From the NCBI GenBank assembly GCA_000310025.1, contig FN647849.1:361400-421027 (forward strand): 59,628 nucleotides of DNA, read 5' to 3'. This document shows positions 52,801-59,628 of the stretch, one piece after another (position 1 is the stretch's first letter; each line of letters starts with the position of its first letter). Under the pieces are notes generated by a model, which did no database searches, was not told the DNA's origin, and worked only from the letters and a program-made list of their open reading frames with translations. A program made the translations under genes and the position numbers. This DNA is from Ectocarpus siliculosus. Taxonomy: Eukaryota > Sar > Phaeophyceae > Ectocarpales > Ectocarpaceae.

Positions 52801-55800
52801 TGGTGCGTGTCTCCGGGCAAAGACGTATGAATTGTTCGTTTTCAGATGATTTACGCTAGAACTTGCAAGCGAATTTCACCCCCTCCGCCCGAAACCCGTG
52901 TGAAAAACTCAACGTTCTTTAGCCAACCTCGGGACGGCGACCGGCGTTGTCGACACCACCGAGATGGCCGTCATCAACATCAACAACTCCATCACCAGCG
53001 TCAACGCCATCATCACCGGCGACGGACCCGTTGCCGAACTCATGGACGGGGAAACCATCGCCAACATCGACGGTGACGTCCTGCACGACATTCAAGATGG
53101 GAGGGATGCGCTGGAACAAGCGACCGAGCTGACAGAGAGCTCCAGCCTGGAGATCGCAGAGTGGGTTATATGCAGCAGCGATAGTGTCAGTTGCGGTAGT
53201 CGTGGGAAGTGTTGTTGACGTTGTCATCGCCGTTGTTGTGTCAGGTGCGAACGCAGTCCGTTTCGTTGCGGACCACAGGTTCTGACATTTGCCACCTTGG
53301 TGCCCTTGCCGAAGCCGAAAAAGAAATGTATAATCAAGTTTCGTCAAACATAGCGTCGTTCAAACAAGTATTGAGAACACGGCGAAATCAGTATCGCAAA
53401 CTTTGCCAAGATCGTTGTTTGGTGGCAGCGGAAACGATCCACGGAGGGAAAAGGCGGCATTGCGCACTCTGTTATACCTAGCACAGTTGGCAGGCATGCC
53501 CGGTTGTCTTCATCACACTGTACTCCATCTGATGTCAGCACTGCGTAAATCGGCCGGAGTTCAGACCCTTGCGGTTTGAAAGAACCCGGTCAAGATCCAC
53601 AAACAAACGCGCAGCCTTCTTGTGATTGGCTTTTTCTTGGGGAGACAGGCAGCTGACGGGTAACGAGTCAGCGATCACGCGCATCAAGTACCAGCTGGAC
53701 GATGTCCACGGCAACGAGATCCTCGGCGACGAAGACATTCGAAACGCGACCCTCACCACAGTCCTCGACGAGTGAGTGCAGACGTTTCGCCTAGAATAGG
53801 CAAGGTTTTCTTTCTTTCTTGGCACGTTCACCGCTCCCAGCATGTTTCGAAGCTCAGGAACAAATGTGTTGGTCGTGTGTGATTCATCGTGTGTGCTCAA
53901 GACACATCCATGCCTCGAAATAATAATATCATCATACATTGGAGCAACTTAGGTACTGACAGTTGATTTTTCAGTTATTTCTCTGATTCTCTGTCTGGGG
54001 AGAAGACCCGCTCAGAACAGGCACATGGCCGCACTCCGCATTCGAGGACGTCACTTTTGACAGGGTTGTCCTTGCCCTCGCCGACGTGCAATATACTTCG
54101 AGCTTTGGCGTTGTTGGTTAGAGCCCCGACAAACCGGCAACCACCAAGTACACATACGATGGTTACGTTGAAAACGGCCTCCACCCACCAATTCAAGTAT
54201 CAACACCAACACGAACAAAAACGGCAGCGGACACCACGAAACTCATTACAGCAATAAAAAGAACTCTAACAGGAAAGAGCAGCAGCGACAGCAACATCTG
54301 TCAACCCTCCGCCTCTCCCGCTATTTTCACAGTGTTCTGCAGCCCATGAGGGACCTGACGGTGGACATCTATGACGTACAGAACGACGACATCCCTGAAG
54401 TGCGCGAGAATATCGAGGTGTACCTTGACCAGGTGAGTGAATAGCCCATGTAGTGTCTGGCATCAGGGCTAGTGGGTAGCAGCCTGAGATTATGATGACA
54501 AGTTACGCAATGGAGAGTTTGCTGGGTCTCGAGACAGTGGAGTCTAAAGCCTGTTGTCGAAAAAGTTCGCAGGGTAGTACACGGTCGTCCAGACGACGTG
54601 TTCGATGCCGCATGCTACACGCATTTTGTTTGAGGGTATGTAGTCGCTGCCCTCTTCTACCGGGAATAAAACGAAGAGATGACCACCACCAACCGCGTGG
54701 TGGATGGAATGCATGAAAGTGCAAAGTGAAGCATTCTCGCTTGAGACAGTGGCAGTCTATGAGGCGAGTTTGTTTGGCGACACTTTAGTGAAACTCGATA
54801 GCAAATGTTCTTTGTCGGACCGAGCATGGTTTCCAAAGCTGACTCTCGCATCTGATTGAATAGGCGCCGGTTCATCGTTTTACCACAAACGTTACATCGA
54901 CAGCCAAAAACGCCGAGGTGCTGTAGGTGGAGATTTTAACCCGTCACGGTTACTGCAGTAGTAGTAAACTTTGTGAGAATCCCCACGCACTCTTGATCCA
55001 TCGGTCTACAGTAGTTTCCGCCTAACCTCTCGCACCAATTGCTGGTCCAAAATTCTGTATTATATTTCATCGTGCAACATCGATATCGAATACGTTCAGA
55101 GCCCGACATGCCTGCTCACGGTAGGTTCCAATTTCAAATTGCAGTTTCGCGGGGGTTACGCGCTTGATGTTTTGGGGGGCATGCGGCAGTTGAAGTTTGC
55201 TACAGGCAGCTCTGATCCCTTTCTAACAAGGCCGAAGGTCCAACCATGGAACATCCTGTTGCACGCTGCTTTCGCGGGAAGCCGTCTTTCATAAAAAAAT
55301 CTAGTTGTATCTACTGATATCGAGGCGTCCCACACACCAAAGATGAGGCCGAAAAGAAAAAAAAGACATTTTCAAGAAATGATCATGTTCGTTGCAATGA
55401 GCGTGCGTCTATGCCGGCGGCACAAGCGCTTTTGGTGAGGCTTTCTCGTATATACATTTGCACCTCCGTGGAAAACTCTATGCAGGCCGTTCAAGCCGTC
55501 GCGGGGATAATCTTCCTCCCTGGAGTGATCCTGTTCCTCACTTCGCTCTGCTCGGGCGTGTGCCAATCTTCAAAGGTGTGTGAAATCCTGTTGCGTCGGC
55601 CCAGACAATCTGCGTGAGACTGTCTTAGAATCGTGGGTTTAGGCGTAATGTCGGTACACCGTTTGCGGCTTATTTTCTTCCTTAGCACGTTCGGTGCGTG
55701 TTACGAAGACCTCCTCACCTGGCGTCGCTGGTACTAACTGTGAACGCATCGCGCGTACAGCATTCGATTCTTGAGTAGGTACGGCAATGGTGTCAGTGTT

Positions 55801-58800
55801 TTAGTGCCGAATTATTTCGACCTTTCGGGTGGCAAGCTCGGGGGTATATGGCGGCAAATGTTGCACCCCGGCGCATTTCGTCCTCTTCGCTTGTCGTTGG
55901 AAGCCTTCTCTGTGGACGATGAAAACCGTCGTAACTCCCGTGCGCACAGCGTAGTGAATCTCGGGCCTGGGATGAAGCAAACTACTATGTCTCACCGATG
56001 CTCCTGCGCCCTGCTAGCCGTCACTCCCTATTGTAGCTCCACAAGCTGATGACAAGAACCCCCTCCCAACCGTACGCCTCCCCCCTCCCTTGTCGTTGTT
56101 TGTGCGTCTGCCTCTCTGGTTGTTCGTCCCATCGCCGCCGCCTCCCTGGCTGATGCGAAACCATCCGCGATAGCCTCTGTACCTCAACATGTTCTTCGTC
56201 TTCATGACCCAGATCTTGTTTTGTTTAGTGGCGGGTGTCTTTCTCGCGGTGTCCAAGATCAACGGGGATCTGTGCGACCACCACATGGCACTCATCGAAG
56301 CCAACTTACCCGAGTTCAACACCACGGTCCAGGTGAAAAAGGGGCCTAGTTCGAAACGAAACGTTCACTCAAGTAAATATAACACCCACAAACACCCCCG
56401 CGGAACCTCGTCATCGTGGTGAGAAAGCCATCCGAAAACCGACCACCGCCGAGAAGAGCAAGGGCATTCAACCACAACGTGCAGAATCGGGAGACTATAT
56501 CTACTTTCCGCATTTCACATTTGAACCAAATGAACGCTTGGTGCATTTGCCTCACAGCGTGACGATGAGGTATTTTCTCTCGCATCTTGTTCTCGACCCT
56601 TCCAATGCATTTGGCGTTGAACAATTTCAATTTCGAGAACTTCAAACCGGGGCAAGTGGATGGTAGGGAGCATGTACAATTTCAACGGTCCACGCATGGG
56701 TACGTGTTGTTCGATGCCGTTACCGGTCGGTCTTCTTACCGCTGATAAAGACACCCTTGGACGATGTTGTTCTTCTAGGACGTCGAGATACTCGTCGACT
56801 TCCCTAAGGTCGAGAAGATCCTGACCTGTTCCGGCGACGCCGGTGACACGCCCACGGACTCGAACAATTTCGTCGACATCTTGGAAATACAACAGGTAGT
56901 CTTTGGTTTGGCCGCTGCTGCCGTTGCTGTTGCTTTCGATGTTGCCGTTGTTGTCGGTGTTTATGTCATGGTAGTCATCGGGACCGTCGTAGTCGTCGTT
57001 GTTGTTGTTGTTGTCGTCGTCGTCGAAGCCGTTGTCATTCCGTCATTATCATCGTTCTGGTTGATCACTTGGTTCAATTGTTTTCGTTGTCTATGTTGTC
57101 GTCGCCGTGCTGCCACAGGCAGCACAACCGACAGACCAACAGACACCCCGGGAAATTATCCCCTTCGTTTTCAACCATCTCTTGGGCCTTATCTCATTGC
57201 AAGATATTGCCATCGTTGCGCTCACACCGTGAAGTCCTCGGTTCGTCAAGAATATTGATCCCCCACGACTCTCGATGAAATGTTCAGATCTTCAACATCT
57301 CGTCGACTCTGAAGGAAGCGAGCAGCCTCATCACGGATAACTCCGCGCTCCTGGCCGAGCCCAAGGACTCCGTTCTAGACGCCCAGGTAACCGTCACATG
57401 CACAAGCTCGAAGCAGGAGGTTGTTGCACGCAGTAATTGGTATTGTATTGAGAAATTGACCAAGCTCAAAACAAGTGTTGCAAACAGTTGTTGTACGACA
57501 CGGGTTCACTACCTACTGTCAAAGTTTTCTTCGAGAGTTCGATATTACATTAATTTTCCTGTCGTCTCTGCCTGATTATTCGTTGTTCGAAAAATCACCA
57601 TGCGGTGTTTCTTGTGCTTTCCGGTTTCGCGCAGTTGCAAAGAGTAAGAGTAAGAGTAACTAGTTGCTGAATCTTGCCGTTAGCTTCGATTTTGATGTGA
57701 ACGTCCCAATGGGTACCTCTTATATTTGTTTCTTGAAGAAGAGCACCTCGAGGTTAACTCCAAGGTGGTGGGGGGGGAAACAACGAGTCCAACATTTTCC
57801 GGGGCTATGTAGTTCAGTGGTTGTGTGCTCCACCGGCGGCATTTGTTTTGGGGGGGGGGCGTTATCGAAAAGACAATTAATGCCGACCCATTTGTGAAAC
57901 GCAGAGGCACAGCACCGGTGCTGACCCAACGGATTCACTCATTCTCTGTGCCCCCCTGCCCCCCCCGTCCGATAATTAAGCGGTTGCTCGTGTGTGGTTG
58001 TCCTTACGAGGCGTGGTCGAAGCAAGATCATAGCGATCATGGGGTCTTTATGTTCTAAGGGCCCCCATTACCTGTTCAAAATGATGCCTAATGTCACCTT
58101 GCACCAACGCAACTGCAAGGGCGAGATTCCGGTCACAGAGCGATTCTTGGCACCCACTGCCCGCGTGCCTTGGCTCTTCAGCGTTCTGCTGGCGTATGGC
58201 GGTAGTGGGCGAAAAGTCTCAATCACCCACCCTACTGACAGTTTTGCTAAACCGCCCATCGGGGGGCACCCATGGGCAGCCCATGAACCTCCCATGGGCT
58301 ACCCATGAGATACCCAGGCCCATGGGCAGCCCATGAACTGCGCACCTACCGTGGGCACTTCAACCTAGAGCTCGCCACCGGCATATCAACCTACAACTTA
58401 GCCAGAGTCCACCTAGCACGTATCGTGTTGGCTTGGGGTTAGGGTTCGGGCTAGCATTAAGTTAATAGCCGTAGTAATGCCTGTTCCAAAGCAGATAATA
58501 TCTTGTTCAGGAGCACACTGGTTCCGTTTGAAGGGCACTCAGCGGCCACCTATGGGCTGCCCATGGGCTGCCCATGCGCTGCACACGGGCTACCCATGGG
58601 CTTGCCCGTGGGCATTCCTCATGGACTACCCATGGGCAACAAAAAGAGCGAAAATACTCAACAGGATTCGCCAGATGACCACAGGCGTCCGAGGCACTTT
58701 CTCCTCGACGGTCATCAAGTATCACTCTCCCAAACCACATGCCGAGTGCGTCCCCCTCCTTCACACATATTAGCCCAGGAACGAACCCGCCTTTTGTTCA

Positions 58801-59070
58801 AACCAAAACGCCGATTGCCTCGCCTCCTTCAAACCCGTTGACACGCCAACACGAGGACGAATCCGCCTTCTGTTCGACATGTCAGAGTGAACTAGGCCCG
58901 CTCGATGACTTCGTGGAGACGGACTTCGTTGGTGACATCGACATGTCGGAGCTGTCGGACGAGATCGACGACCTCCTGGAGGACATGCCACCGTCGCCGC
59001 TGGACTGGGACGACAGAGACCACCAGGACTCCGTCGACAGCTTCTACCTCAACAACGTCTCGGGCTACAG
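48763..59070 (+). CDS. prominin-like pentaspan membrane protein, 3' end outside window
   Basis: Thirteen exons join in phase: 48763-48883, 49204-49389, 49969-50118, 51047-51129, 51634-51763, 52923-53160, 53649-53771, 54333-54432, 55486-55575, 56174-56332, 56779-56895, 57288-57386 and 58886-59070, giving 593 residues so far. Residues about 13-30 are a signal peptide (GAAMLCLPTLAMTLVV). TM1 is at 54-80 (TAGLGIGLSIFFGLLAFLGM), followed by a Cys-rich cytosolic CCRCK. TM2 is at 125-145, TM3 at 382-402 and TM4 at 413-435. The loop between TM2 and TM3 is about 235 residues, with coiled-coil-like helices and sequons NGS, NNS, NES and NAT. The loop after TM4 carries NTT, NIS and NVS. Order, loop size and the Cys-rich segment after TM1 match prominins, which organise cholesterol-rich plasma-membrane protrusions and cilia. 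The fifth TM should lie beyond the window. The identification rests on topology and motif pattern, not on alignment; another large-loop tetra/pentaspan family is possible. Confidence 0.75.
48979..49010. repeat. (GTT)n in prominin-like intron 1
   Basis: Seven GTT units then GCTGCTGTTG, in the intron before the TM1 exon (49204-49389). Confidence 0.9.
49855..49900. repeat. (AAC)n in prominin-like intron 2
   Basis: About fifteen AAC units, in the intron after the TM1 exon, complementary to the (GTT)n of intron 1. Confidence 0.95.
58225..58452 (-). repeat. CCATGGG-rich element with telomere-like end, copy 2
   Basis: An inverted copy of 27590-27960: TTTTGCTAAACCGCCC, a CCCATGGG cluster (58265-58340), CACTTCAACCTA, CGGCATATCAACCTAC, CACCTAGCACGTATCGTG and GGGGTTAGGGTTCGGG. 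It is shorter in the palindrome part than copy 1. It lies in the intron before the last visible prominin-like exon. Confidence 0.8.
58545..58640. repeat. second CCCATGGGC cluster
   Basis: CCATGGGCTGC-type units repeat with variable 10-13-base spacing (CTATGGGCTGCCCATGGGCT and onward). It is about 90 bp beyond the telomere-like end of the element at 58225-58452 and is probably part of a second, truncated copy. Confidence 0.8.
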
Positions 59071-59628
59071 GTTAGATATAGGGTTCCATAGGTGTCATGT
59101 TCTTGGATGCTGGTGACAGGTGGTGTGCACGTGACAGTAGCAATAGCACGTCGATTCCCTGCGGGCCAAGGTCAGGTGTAGTGGAAGGGTGTGCATGGCG
59201 GTAGCGACAGCACGTGGATTCCTTGGGTGCCGAGGTGAGGTCTAGTGAAACACTGCGCATCAACGTAGCGAGAGCATGTGGATCCCTAGCGAATATCTCT
59301 TTTTCTAACTCAAGAGAGGTTTGGCGGTAGGGTGGACATGCTGGTTGGCTTCGGGCCAACCGTATTGCACGCTGCACGTGTTTCGCGATGAAGTAACGGG
59401 AGGGAGTGTTAAAAGGGCGAGCGCACCCGCACACACATCACGATGCCTGTGATGGCGTCTGTACACACAGGCATATTTTGGATACATTGTAACTGCTGGC
59501 AGGCTATAGATGATCCCGATCGAGTACCTTGGGCCTACCTTGAGTGCTGGCGGCCTAGTTCTAGCTATTTATACATCCCGAAAGCAGAGTGAAATCGTGG
59601 ATGGGTTGACAATCATGGATGGTTAAAC

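Overview
The window looks like nuclear DNA of an intron-rich, fairly GC-rich eukaryote. A photosynthetic stramenopile, most likely a brown alga of the Ectocarpus type, fits best. The supports are a plastid lipid-associated (fibrillin) gene with an A-F-V-T-P stretch at the start of its first visible exon (compare the heterokont ASAFAP plastid-targeting signal), an eIF4E gene, many short phase-consistent exons in introns of 0.3-2.5 kb, large amounts of simple repeat, and degenerate CCCTAA/TTAGGG patches. The organism assignment is inference. Bases 1-427 are homopolymer-rich and look like poor contig-edge sequence. A 58-base N gap lies at 37071-37128.

Layout. 428-1357 (+) is a Gly/Asp/Ser-rich open exon, probably the last exon of a gene cut by the window edge. 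3577-5347 is a DNA transposon with 26-bp terminal inverted repeats and a decayed coding region; a foldback hairpin directly abuts its right end. 6775-14666 (+) is a seven-exon gene for a protein I do not recognise; its introns hold a 41-bp minisatellite and several 5'-truncated LINE-like copies that end in C-runs. 15.2-31.2 kb has no gene I can defend. It is a repeat field holding a mariner-like element with an AT-hook/coiled-coil ORF (minus), a broken protein-kinase fragment (minus), a striking array of about 20 palindromes centred on CCATGG (25831-26495), and a second CCATGG-rich element with a telomere-like end (27590-27960) that recurs inverted at 58.2 kb. 31224-34909 (-) is eIF4E, five coding exons to the stop, with its N-terminal exon not found. 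36806-37368 is a long inverted repeat whose centre is the N gap. 40765-44603 (+) is a PAP/fibrillin gene. 48763 to beyond the right edge (+) is a pentaspan, prominin-like membrane protein gene with 13 exons visible.

The four readable genes are unrelated in function: translation initiation, plastid lipid-associated structure, plasma-membrane protrusion or lipid organisation, and one unknown. They do not form a pathway or operon. What links the window is its repeat biology: C-tailed retroposons, palindrome arrays, long inverted repeats, and complementary simple repeats that flank single phase-neutral exons in both the eIF4E and the prominin-like gene. All exon calls were made by eye from splice consensus, reading-phase continuity and family resemblance, without any search or transcript data.
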